Source of the DNA: Thermoplasmata archaeon
Lineage (GTDB): Archaea; Thermoplasmatota; Thermoplasmata; Lutacidiplasmatales; UBA184
NCBI GenBank assembly: GCA_021790425.1
Contig: JAJYEA010000017.1
Span: 1 to 38,824, forward strand
Direction: 5' to 3'
Length of the DNA: 38,824 nt
The position numbers and the translations under genes are program-made. Positions within the stretch are counted from its first letter, which is position 1; each line of letters opens with the position of its first letter. The notes beneath the pieces were generated by a model. It ran no database searches. It worked only from the letters and a program-made list of their open reading frames with translations, and was not told the DNA's origin. Shown piece after piece: positions 25,758-33,172 of the stretch.

Positions 25758-25793
25758 GTGCATCAGCACATATAACTATATCGGCATCGATGC
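25758..25793 (-). promoter_or_regulatory. padR operon promoter with three nested dyads
   Basis: The promoter core ATATA-AC-TATAT (25770-25781) is itself palindromic and is centred ~28 bases before the padR ATG. GTGC-ATCA-GCAC (25758-25769) lies on its start-codon side and the perfect palindrome GCATCGATGC (25784-25793) on the other. PadR proteins bind dyads over promoters, so these are candidate autoregulatory operators. Confidence 0.5.
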
Positions 25794-25830
25794 ATGCCAC
25801 CAGACCGGAGGGCGGACCTTCCGTTCGACC

Positions 25831-28800
25831 TCACCCGTCGTCGGGGTCCGGCGGGGACCGGGGCCGGGGCTTCGGCTCGGAGTGCTTCTGGATCTCCCTC
25901 TCGAGGGCCCGGAGGACGTCGTCGTCGTAGCGCACCTCCTCCTCGGTCCCGAGCGGGGCGTCGCCGGAGCCCGTGAGGTGCAGGCGGACCTCGTCCGCCG
26001 TCGCCCCCCGCTCGGCCCAGACCCGGGCGGAGGAGAGGAGCTCGCTCACGTAGCGGTAGAGCTCCGCCTCGCCGATCTCGGCCTCGGCCAGCCGCTCCTT
26101 GAGCTCCCCGATGGTGATCCCCGACGGGGAGTCCTCGATCGCGCACACGATCATGGAGGTGACGGAGGTCCTCCGCTCGACGTCCTCCCGCGGATCATCG
26201 ACCGTCCCGGGCGGGAGGAGCTCGGGGAGGAAGTACGTCGTCCCGTCCTCCTCGGAGACCTTGCCGATCCGGCGCTCGTCGACCATCGTCGCGAGGCACG
26301 TCCGAACGGCCTCGGGGGGGCTCCCCGTGCGGGTCGCGACCGCGCTCACGAGGTTCCCCTCCGTGAGCCGGGGCGTCTCGGTGAGCGCGGCGAGCACCGC
26401 CGCCGGCAGGCCGTCTTCGGGGGTCTCCTCCTCGTCCTCCGCGGACTCCGACCGTCTCCGGGAGAGGACGAGCGCCATGACCGCGACCAGGACCACGAGG
26501 ACGACCACGAGATAGGGGACCAGCTCGATCAGGAAGGCGTACGTCGGGTTGTTGCCCCCGCCCGAGTGCGTCGTGTTCCAGTCCTGCACCAGGGACGCCA
26601 CGTCGACGGGCATCGTGTAGGCGACCGAGGTCCGCCCGTCCGAGTCCGAGACATGGAAGTTGAGGTAGGCGATCGCGTCCCGGTCGCTCACGTTGAGCCA
26701 GAGCACGTTGTTCCCGAGGGGGATCCAGGGGCTTGGCGCATGGGAGGCGTTCTGCCAGAGGTACTCCGCCACGGTCCCGTCCGGGTCCGACGTGGTCAGC
26801 GAGATATCGAGGGTCATCCCGGCCACTCCCCCGTGGATCCCGAACTGCAGCACGGTGTAGTTGGCCAGGAGGATCTGGGGCGGGATCGTTCCCACGACGA
26901 GCTGCCGGGAGGTCGCGGTCTCCCCGAAGGCATCCGTGACCGTGACCGTCACCGTGTTCGTGCCCGGGAGGGGGAAGGCCACCACGGTGTGGTTCACCGA
27001 GGTGTTCACGTCGGTGCCGTCCGCGGACCAGAGGTAGAGGTAGGGTCCCGTGCCGCCGCTGAGGCATCCGAGGCTCACCGTGAGGTTCGCCCCCGGCATG
27101 GGGACCCCCGTCAGGGTGGGGGCGCACGGGGCGTCGATCGTGGGGTGCACGAGGATCGTCGTGCTCGAGGAGGTGCTCGACCCGTAGACGTCGGTGGCGG
27201 TCATCGAGATCGAGATCGATCCCGACGCCAGGTTGGTGAGGTTGAGCCAGGGCTGCGTGAGGTTAACCCACGTCTGGTGGCCGGCCTCCGACTCCTGCCA
27301 GGAGTAGCGGAACGGGCCGTGGCCTCCCTGGAGCGTCACCGAGACGTCGTCCGACATCCCCTGGTCCACCACCGCATAGGAAACGCTCAGCCGGGGCGCC
27401 CCGGTGAAGTCTGGATCGACCGTGATGGAGAGCTGGAAGGTGGTGACCATCCCTTCGGCGTCGGTGAGGGAGAGCACCAGGTGGTTGGTCCCCGGGTCCG
27501 GCCAGGTGACCTGCCAGGCGACGTACCTGCTCGATGTACGGGAGGAGTCGACCACGTTCCCGTTGTCCTTCCAGACCCACTGGAAGTCGAGCGCGCCCCC
27601 CGACGCCGTGACGTTGAACACCGGGCTCGAGTTCGTGGGGAGCGTCGCGGAGAACCCGTTGGGAACCCCGTGGTACGAGATCGGGCCGTCCAGGATGTTC
27701 ACGTTCGTGATCGACGGGGGAGGGATGACCGTGATCCTAGCCTGGGCGGCCGCGACCGCCCCCTGCCCGTCGAAGGCGGTGACCCCGACGAGGCAGGGAC
27801 CCGTGGACGCCCAAGCATGCTGGGTCCACGCGCTCAGGGTGTTCTGGAAGGTCCCGTCCCCGAAGCTCCAGTTGAAGGAGAACGGCGCGAACCCGCCCGC
27901 CGTGAGGGCCGTGATGTTGACGAGGAGCCCCTGATCGGGGTTCGCCTCGGAGAAGACGAGCGACGGGAGCGAGAGGGCGCTCCGCACGGTGACGTTGATC
28001 TCGCCCCACGCCACTTTCCCGGAGCTGTCGGAGACCGTGAGATTGAGGACCTGGGGGCCCGTGGCCGCAGGGACCCAGGAGAGCCCCGGGCACTGCAACG
28101 AGCTGGTCGACAACTGCCCGAGGAGCTGCCCGTTCAGCCGGTACGAGCAGTCGTAGGGGGCCGTTCCTCCGCTCACCGCGCCGCTCAGGGTGACCGCGGC
28201 CCCGACCTCGGTGGTGAAGTTCCCCCCCGACGAGGAGTAGGTGCCCGCGGTGGCGGTGAAGGAGGCGACGGAGACATCGGGCACCACGCTGACGGTCATG
28301 TTCGCGAACCCCGCCCCAGGGACCGTGCTGTTCCAGCTGCCGTCGTAGCCGGCCCCGAGGGCGTACCGGACGGTGTACTCGAGGGTCTGCGTCCCGAGGG
28401 TCGGGAGCTGCCCGGGGCAGGAGACGCTCGTCACGGAGGGGACGAGCAGGACGCAGAGGTTCGTGGAGGTGGTCGTGTCGTTGACCCACACCCGGAACGG
28501 GGCGGATCCGCCGTTGAGGCTCCCCGTTAGGTCGATGGTCGCGCCCGCGTCCACCGTGCTCGGGCCCGTCAACGTGAGGTTCCCGGGCAGCGGGAAGACG
28601 GTGATGTCCCAGGAGACGGAGACGTTGTACCCGGTCGTATCCACGACGCTCATCGTGATGGGGTAGACCCCGGGCGCGTCGTACCAGTCACCGAAGCCCC
28701 ACGAGTCTTTCGTGTTCCACGTGTCGCACGTCACTCCGGTGAACTGGGAGCCCGGAGCGAGGACGCAACCCCGGTAGTTGTTGTCTCCCCCGGTCCACTG

Positions 28801-31644
28801 CATCAGGGGACCCACCACCCCACCCACGTACGTCGCGTTCACCGGCCAGTAGGGAGGATACTCCGCTTGCGAGTCGGGCGTGACGGAGATGATCTGGATG
28901 TCGTGCGACACGCCGAAGTAGACTGGTGTGCTGGGTCCCGACCAGCCGCCCCCGGAGTCCGAGACGTTCACCGAGACCGAGAAGGTCCCGTTCACCGTCG
29001 GGGTACAGTTCAGAAGGGGAGTGTTCTGGCTCGTACAGCCAAGGGGCAGCCCCGAGTAGGAGTAGGAGTAGGGAGGCGAGCCCCCGGTAGCGGTGCTGGC
29101 GAACTGGATCCTCTCGCCCACGTCCAGATTGGACCGGTTCTCGCTCAGGGAGACCGAAGTGGATGCAACGACGGTCAGGTTCAGCGACTTGGAGTGGACC
29201 ACGTACCCGTTCGAGTCCGTCACCGTAGCGTTGAGAGGAACGATGAAGGGGGATGCGAAGGTGCAAGTGAGGGTGCTAGTGGTTCCTCCGACGCAACCGG
29301 TCAGGGTCTTCCCCCAAGAGTAGGTGTACCCACCAGAGCCCCCCGTCACGACGACCGTGAGCGGATCCGCCACGTTCACGTCAACGGGATTGTAAAGGGC
29401 CCTGGGAGTCCCGACCGTCGGGTCCGGGTGCACGACGAAGTCCAACGTGGCGCTCGTGGTCCGGTACCCGTTCGAGTCGTTGACGGTCAGGACCACGGGA
29501 TACGTTCCCGCCGTGAGCGTGGTACAGTAGGGGGTCGAGCTGTCGAGCAGGGTGCACCCGAGGCCCGGGGCGGACCATGAGAACCAGTAGGTGCCCGACC
29601 CGCCGGTCACGTTCGTCTCGAGCAGGGCCGTCTGTCCGGCGTCGGTGCTGGAGACGTTCGAGTGGATGGTGACCGACGGGTCCGGGAAGACGTCGAGCGA
29701 GGCCAAGCCCTCGGTGACGACCCCGAGGGAATCCTTCTCGCTGGCCGAGAGATTGACCACGCCCGCGACCCCGGGATCCGGGGTGCAGGACTCCACGCTT
29801 CCCGAGCTCGAGCAGACCCAGTAGGCGGGGTGGGGGAGCCAGGACAGGGTGTAGGGACCCGATCCCCCGGAGGCGCTGGCCGTCAGGTTGACCTCCTGCC
29901 CGTCGTCAAGGCTGGCCCGGGAAGCGCGGACCGTGACCACGAGCGGCGGGCTCAGGGCCAGAGAGATGACAGGCGAGCCGACCGACGCGATGGGCGTGCA
30001 CTTGAGGTTCTCCGTGATGCACGAGGTGAGCGTCACGTTCGCCGCCGTGGACCCGTTCTCCTCGGCCACGCAGGAGAAGGAGCTGTGGGTCGTGTTGGTG
30101 CAGGGGAAGTACCCGTGGTCCACCGTCCAGGACGCCTGATAGGGGAAGTATCCCCCCGTTCCGGAGACGCTGAAGTTCACCTGCTGCCCCTGGTCGGTGG
30201 CCGTCGGGGAGACCGTGGCCGACGCGATGGAGAGGGGAGGAGGGTAGGCCCAGTCCCGCGCGTTCCACGCGATCCCGGTGAGCGGGTCGCTGCTGGCGTA
30301 GAGCATCACCGAGTAGTGGTCGGCGGTGTCGTAGGCTCCCGCGACGGAGTACTCCAACGCCTGCGGCGGGTCCACCGTGGGGGCATCCTGGCTCCACGAG
30401 CCGTTCACGTACCGCCAGGTGTGGGGGGTGACGGACCCGCTCGAGTCGGTCACGCCATAGTAGAGGACCGAGTCCGAGTTGGGGTCGAAGACGAGGAGCG
30501 GGGCGCTGAGCAGAATGCTCTTGGGGTTGGTGGGCGGTCCGCCCGCGAGGGTCTGCCACGAATACCCTGTCGCGGACGCCGGGTCGGTCATGGTCCACGC
30601 GGCGTTCCCGTCCCAGACGTAGAGATCGCCCCCGTCCGGACCGCAGGTGAGGGAGGGCGGGACATTGTCGTAGGCCCCCGTCACGTTCGCGAAGACCTGC
30701 GTCCAGGTGCCGCCGGCGAAGGTCCAGGTGTAGAGCACGGAGGACGGGCCCACCCCCACAAGAACGGCGTGGGAGGTCCCGGCCGCCATCGCCACGTAGT
30801 TGACGTGGAGCGAGGTGGGCGTCGCCCCGACGAACGTGGGGGTGACCGAGGTCCAACCGCCGGATGGCGTGAACTCCCAGGTCGATCCATCGAACGTCGT
30901 GTTGGGCTGCCCGAAGGTCGTGGTCCCGCCGTAGAGCACGAGGTAGCCGTCGAGCGGGTCATACCCGAGGGCGGCATCGTAGCGGGGGGAGGGGGAGACC
31001 GCGGGGGAGAGCTTGGTCCAGGCTCCGGCCTTGTACTCCCACGTGGTGGAGACCAGGGAATCGCTCGTGAGATTGTATCCCCCGAAGAGGATCACGGCCC
31101 CGGAGGAGGGATCGTAGGCCATGGCGGCCCCCTCCAGCGGACCCGGGGTGGCCCCGGAGCCCACTTGCTGCCAGGAGTCGTACGCCCAGGGGTAGACGGT
31201 GGGGAAGGTGATCTTCGGGGACGGAGCCAGGACCCGCCGGGAGGGGCTCGGGGCTGGGACACTCCCCGAAGGAGGAACGGTCGGGACCGCCGCGGGAGCG
31301 GATCGAACCGGGGACGTCGTCGGGAGGACAGACGGAACCGCGGGAGAGGAGGGGGGAATGGGACGCGGCGGAAGGGACGTGGGCGAAGCGACCGGAGGAG
31401 ACGGGGAGGGAGACGACAGGGCCGCGGCACCCCGCTGCATCACTCCCTCCGGGGAGGTCCGGGGCGCGACCACCGGAGCGAGACGGAGGGGCGCGACGGA
31501 GGTCACCGGACCGGGGTTGGAAGAGACGGTTCCCACGAACCCCTGGGCCACCAGCGACGTCAGCAGAAAAGAAAGCACCAGGCAGGCAGTCTGCGCGAAC
31601 CCGTGGGAACTCACGCGCATGACCTCCTGCAACGAGCGTGCCAC
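25831..31644 (-). CDS. Giant membrane protein: Kelch-like and PKD-like ectodomain, one membrane helix, cytoplasmic tail with two winged-helix-like domains (1937 aa)
   Basis: The N-terminal hydrophobic segment (CLVLSFLLTSLVAQGF) is followed by a Pro/Ser/Val-rich linker to ~150. Residues ~160-460 carry Kelch-type repeats (AMAYDPSSGAVILFGGYN, ALGYDPLDGYLVLYGG, STWEYKAGAW), suggesting a beta-propeller. A long series of ~90-residue PKD/Ig-like units with GGSGxYxFSW cores fills to ~1690. The single membrane helix is ~1707-1727 (VPYLVVVLVVLVAVMALVL). The ~210-residue cytoplasmic tail contains LPAAVLAALTETPRLTEGNL... to YFLP (~1745-1807) and SMIVCAIEDSPSGITIGELK... to VRLHLTG (~1830-1892), each read as a winged helix. 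This is the layout of a membrane-bound regulator, which is inference. Start GTG 31644; ATG 31620 is an alternative. Confidence 0.85.
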   Translation of the reverse strand: MARSLQEVMRVSSHGFAQTACLVLSFLLTSLVAQGFVGTVSSNPGPVTSVAPLRLAPVVAPRTSPEGVMQRGAAALSSPSPSPPVASPTSLPPRPIPPSSPAVPSVLPTTSPVRSAPAAVPTVPPSGSVPAPSPSRRVLAPSPKITFPTVYPWAYDSWQQVGSGATPGPLEGAAMAYDPSSGAVILFGGYNLTSDSLVSTTWEYKAGAWTKLSPAVSPSPRYDAALGYDPLDGYLVLYGGTTTFGQPNTTFDGSTWEFTPSGGWTSVTPTFVGATPTSLHVNYVAMAAGTSHAVLVGVGPSSVLYTWTFAGGTWTQVFANVTGAYDNVPPSLTCGPDGGDLYVWDGNAAWTMTDPASATGYSWQTLAGGPPTNPKSILLSAPLLVFDPNSDSVLYYGVTDSSGSVTPHTWRYVNGSWSQDAPTVDPPQALEYSVAGAYDTADHYSVMLYASSDPLTGIAWNARDWAYPPPLSIASATVSPTATDQGQQVNFSVSGTGGYFPYQASWTVDHGYFPCTNTTHSSFSCVAEENGSTAANVTLTSCITENLKCTPIASVGSPVISLALSPPLVVTVRASRASLDDGQEVNLTASASGGSGPYTLSWLPHPAYWVCSSSGSVESCTPDPGVAGVVNLSASEKDSLGVVTEGLASLDVFPDPSVTIHSNVSSTDAGQTALLETNVTGGSGTYWFSWSAPGLGCTLLDSSTPYCTTLTAGTYPVVLTVNDSNGYRTTSATLDFVVHPDPTVGTPRALYNPVDVNVADPLTVVVTGGSGGYTYSWGKTLTGCVGGTTSTLTCTFASPFIVPLNATVTDSNGYVVHSKSLNLTVVASTSVSLSENRSNLDVGERIQFASTATGGSPPYSYSYSGLPLGCTSQNTPLLNCTPTVNGTFSVSVNVSDSGGGWSGPSTPVYFGVSHDIQIISVTPDSQAEYPPYWPVNATYVGGVVGPLMQWTGGDNNYRGCVLAPGSQFTGVTCDTWNTKDSWGFGDWYDAPGVYPITMSVVDTTGYNVSVSWDITVFPLPGNLTLTGPSTVDAGATIDLTGSLNGGSAPFRVWVNDTTTSTNLCVLLVPSVTSVSCPGQLPTLGTQTLEYTVRYALGAGYDGSWNSTVPGAGFANMTVSVVPDVSVASFTATAGTYSSSGGNFTTEVGAAVTLSGAVSGGTAPYDCSYRLNGQLLGQLSTSSLQCPGLSWVPAATGPQVLNLTVSDSSGKVAWGEINVTVRSALSLPSLVFSEANPDQGLLVNITALTAGGFAPFSFNWSFGDGTFQNTLSAWTQHAWASTGPCLVGVTAFDGQGAVAAAQARITVIPPPSITNVNILDGPISYHGVPNGFSATLPTNSSPVFNVTASGGALDFQWVWKDNGNVVDSSRTSSRYVAWQVTWPDPGTNHLVLSLTDAEGMVTTFQLSITVDPDFTGAPRLSVSYAVVDQGMSDDVSVTLQGGHGPFRYSWQESEAGHQTWVNLTQPWLNLTNLASGSISISMTATDVYGSSTSSSTTILVHPTIDAPCAPTLTGVPMPGANLTVSLGCLSGGTGPYLYLWSADGTDVNTSVNHTVVAFPLPGTNTVTVTVTDAFGETATSRQLVVGTIPPQILLANYTVLQFGIHGGVAGMTLDISLTTSDPDGTVAEYLWQNASHAPSPWIPLGNNVLWLNVSDRDAIAYLNFHVSDSDGRTSVAYTMPVDVASLVQDWNTTHSGGGNNPTYAFLIELVPYLVVVLVVLVAVMALVLSRRRSESAEDEEETPEDGLPAAVLAALTETPRLTEGNLVSAVATRTGSPPEAVRTCLATMVDERRIGKVSEEDGTTYFLPELLPPGTVDDPREDVERRTSVTSMIVCAIEDSPSGITIGELKERLAEAEIGEAELYRYVSELLSSARVWAERGATADEVRLHLTGSGDAPLGTEEEVRYDDDVLRALEREIQKHSEPKPRPRSPPDPDDG

Positions 31645-31652
31645 GGACGCCT

Positions 31653-31668
31653 TGGTATGTATTTATTG
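31653..31668 (-). promoter_or_regulatory. TATA-like region of the giant membrane protein gene
   Basis: AATAAATACATACC on the minus strand lies 10-25 bases before GTG 31644 and 33-48 before ATG 31620. The spacing leaves the true start codon open. Confidence 0.4.
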
Positions 31669-31818
31669 GTGTCGGGAAGCCGGAAATGCTGGGCAGGTAC
31701 GGGGATGCCGCTCACGGTGGGCATGCTTCGCTTTCCCCGGGGCCGTTCGAACCAAGCTTGCCGATACAATAAACCACGTTTTGGCGCGATAAAGCGTCGG
31801 ATCGTGACCAGGGAAAGG

Positions 31819-31828
31819 TTTTTATACC
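31819..31828 (+). promoter_or_regulatory. Strong TATA box of the ssDNA-binding protein gene
   Basis: AAAGG-TTTTTATACC is the best archaeal TATA/BRE-like site in the window. It predicts a transcript start near 31850, about 130 bases before the ATG. Confidence 0.6.
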
Positions 31829-31896
31829 CACCGTCCGTCGGGCGGCCCAGCAAAAGGCAAGAGTCGCGACACGGTTGGTTTCGCCGAGAGACATTC

Positions 31897-31911
31897 GGTG
31901 TTTTTCACACC
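31897..31911 (+). promoter_or_regulatory. Hairpin in the long mRNA leader
   Basis: GGTGT-TTTTC-ACACC forms a 5-bp stem in the predicted 5' untranslated region of the ssDNA-binding protein gene, ~70 bases before its ATG. Confidence 0.35.
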
Positions 31912-31979
31912 CCTTTCTCCAGGACGGTGCCCACCAAATCGCCCCACCCCGCCCAAGCGGACCCAAAGAGGAACAGAAC

Positions 31980-32432
31980 ATGCCCGAAGGAGACAACAAG
32001 CCCCTGACCAAGATAAAGGACCTGACGCCGAACTCGAAGCAAGTGAACATCCTCGCCAAGGTCGTGACCGTTGGCGAGCCCAAGGAAGTGATGGGAAAGT
32101 ACGGAGAGTCCAAGCGCGTGGCCGAAGCCGTCATCGGTGACGAGAGCGGCCTCGTGACGATGTCCCTCTGGAACGACCAGATCGGGAAGATCGCGAAGGA
32201 CCAGATCATCTTCGTTGACAACGGCTACGTGAGCCTCGTTCGCGGCCACATGCGCCTGAACGTCGGCCGCTACGGCAACATGACCCCGAGCCAGGAGGCA
32301 GTGGCCTCTGTCAACAACTCGGTGGACATGAGCGCCCAGGAGTTCGTCTCCGAGCGCCGCAGCTACGGTGGCGGCGGCGGCGGTGGCGGATACGACCGGG
32401 GCGGAGACCGCGACCGGCCCCGACGGTTCTGA
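31980..32432 (+). CDS. Single-stranded DNA-binding OB-fold protein (SSB/RPA type), 150 aa
   Basis: One OB fold covers residues ~9-100: TKIKDLTPNSKQVNILAKVV, then a VMGKYGESKRVAEAVIGDES segment, VTMSLWNDQI and DNGYVSLVRGHMRLNVG. This is the pattern of archaeal RPA-like and hSSB1-like proteins, which coat single-stranded DNA in replication and repair. An acidic linker follows and then a Gly/Arg/Asp-rich tail (eight glycines in a row, then YDRGGDRDRPRRF), of the kind used for protein or nucleic-acid contacts. ATG 31980 has GAGGAA about 10 bases upstream. A strong promoter and long leader suggest high, possibly controlled expression. It ends just before a hairpin at 32435. Confidence 0.88.
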   Translation: MPEGDNKPLTKIKDLTPNSKQVNILAKVVTVGEPKEVMGKYGESKRVAEAVIGDESGLVTMSLWNDQIGKIAKDQIIFVDNGYVSLVRGHMRLNVGRYGNMTPSQEAVASVNNSVDMSAQEFVSERRSYGGGGGGGGYDRGGDRDRPRRF

Positions 32433-32434
32433 AC

Positions 32435-32452
32435 GGGACGCCCTAGCGTCCC
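32435..32452 (+). terminator. Hairpin after the ssDNA-binding protein gene, abutting the next promoter
   Basis: GGGACGC-CCTA-GCGTCCC is a perfect 7-bp stem with a 4-base loop, two bases after the stop codon. Its last base is the first base of the TATA-like CTTAAG of the next gene. Confidence 0.5.
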
Positions 32453-32457
32453 TTAAG
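32452..32457 (+). promoter_or_regulatory. TATA-like box of the thioredoxin-like/RAM gene
   Basis: CTTAAG is centred ~28 bases before ATG 32482, with no Shine-Dalgarno in between. Confidence 0.45.
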
Positions 32458-32481
32458 ACCCGCCCGCCTTTCCGAGGTACC

Positions 32482-33162
32482 ATGGCGAGCCCCATGCCCG
32501 AGGTGGCCCTCTACGTCAAGAGCCGCAAGGTCGTCACGTCGTTCTACCGAGCCGCGGCCACCGACACCAGTCGGTCCGCGACCGCGTACGAGCCCGCGCT
32601 CGGCGTTGCGATGGGCCTCGAGCCCCCCAAGACGGAGGCCGAGACCACCTACATGCTCCCTGACGAGCAGGCGCGTGCCGTCGCGCTCGTCGAGGAGGTG
32701 GCCGCACGGCGCGGCTACGTGGTGAAGCTGACGGACGTCGGAAAGGCGAACCCTTTGACCCAATTCGTCGAGACCCATCTGAAGGGCGTGGAGCAGTTCC
32801 CCGTCCTCGTGGTCCCCGCCTCCAAGCGGAGGCTCGAGGGGCTCACCGCGTTCACCGAGAACAATCTCTGTGCGGCGATGCCGACCGAGCTCAAGACCAC
32901 CCGGGCCTTCAGCTACCTCAAGGTCCGCACCGGGGACATCAAGGAGGTCCAGCGCTCGCTCCTCTCGTTCGAGGAGGTGCGCGAGGTCCACCTCGTCACC
33001 GGCGACTGGGACGTCCTCGTCGTGCTCGAATTCCCGCCGGCCACCGCCTCGTCGAAGCGCCATGTCCTCGATTTCATCATCGAGAAGGTGGCGAAGATCG
33101 GCGGTGTCGAAGGCACCTCGACCATGGTGCCCGAGTACTCCACCACGAAGTTCCCCCTCTGA
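32482..33162 (+). CDS. Protein with thioredoxin-like middle and C-terminal Lrp/AsnC ligand-binding (RAM) domain, 226 aa
   Basis: Residues ~142-224 (AFSYLKVRTGDIKEVQRSL, VREVHLVTGDWDVLVVLEF, and FIIEKVAKIGGVEGTSTM) match the RAM dimeric alpha-beta barrel of Lrp/AsnC regulators, which binds amino acids. There is no helix-turn-helix before it. Instead residues ~60-122 (QARAVALVEEVAARRGYVVKL, then FPVLVVPASKRRLEG) resemble half of a thioredoxin fold, with a candidate cis-proline in FPVLV but no CxxC. The N-terminal ~55 residues are unrecognised. ATG 32482 fits the TATA spacing. truA follows 10 bases after the stop and may be co-transcribed. A non-DNA-binding amino-acid sensor is a reasonable guess. 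Confidence 0.75.
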   Translation: MASPMPEVALYVKSRKVVTSFYRAAATDTSRSATAYEPALGVAMGLEPPKTEAETTYMLPDEQARAVALVEEVAARRGYVVKLTDVGKANPLTQFVETHLKGVEQFPVLVVPASKRRLEGLTAFTENNLCAAMPTELKTTRAFSYLKVRTGDIKEVQRSLLSFEEVREVHLVTGDWDVLVVLEFPPATASSKRHVLDFIIEKVAKIGGVEGTSTMVPEYSTTKFPL

Positions 33163-33172
33163 GACCCCCGCG

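Larger units (their letters stand above)
31645..31979. other. Divergent intergenic region and long leader of the ssDNA-binding protein gene
   Basis: Left to right it holds the minus-strand TATA region (31653-31668), a stretch with further AT-rich islands (CAATAAACC near 31766-31774, CGATAAAG near 31788-31795), the strong plus-strand TTTTTATACC (31819-31828) and a ~130-base leader. Open frames here look non-coding. No RNA gene was recognised. Confidence 0.5.

Noticed and set aside
24127-25800. Extension of the permease frame across the ATPase and padR genes
   Set aside because: It contains no transporter-like sequence and is a shadow of the two well-supported genes upstream.
31735-31765. tRNA-like TTCGAAC sequence
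   Set aside because: The flanking five bases on each side do not pair into a T-stem on either strand, and no acceptor or anticodon stem is found around it.
29662-32007. 781-aa plus-strand frame crossing the 31645-31979 intergenic region
   Set aside because: It is antisense to the giant membrane protein gene, has Arg/Gly-rich nonsense content, and would overlap the ssDNA-binding protein start.
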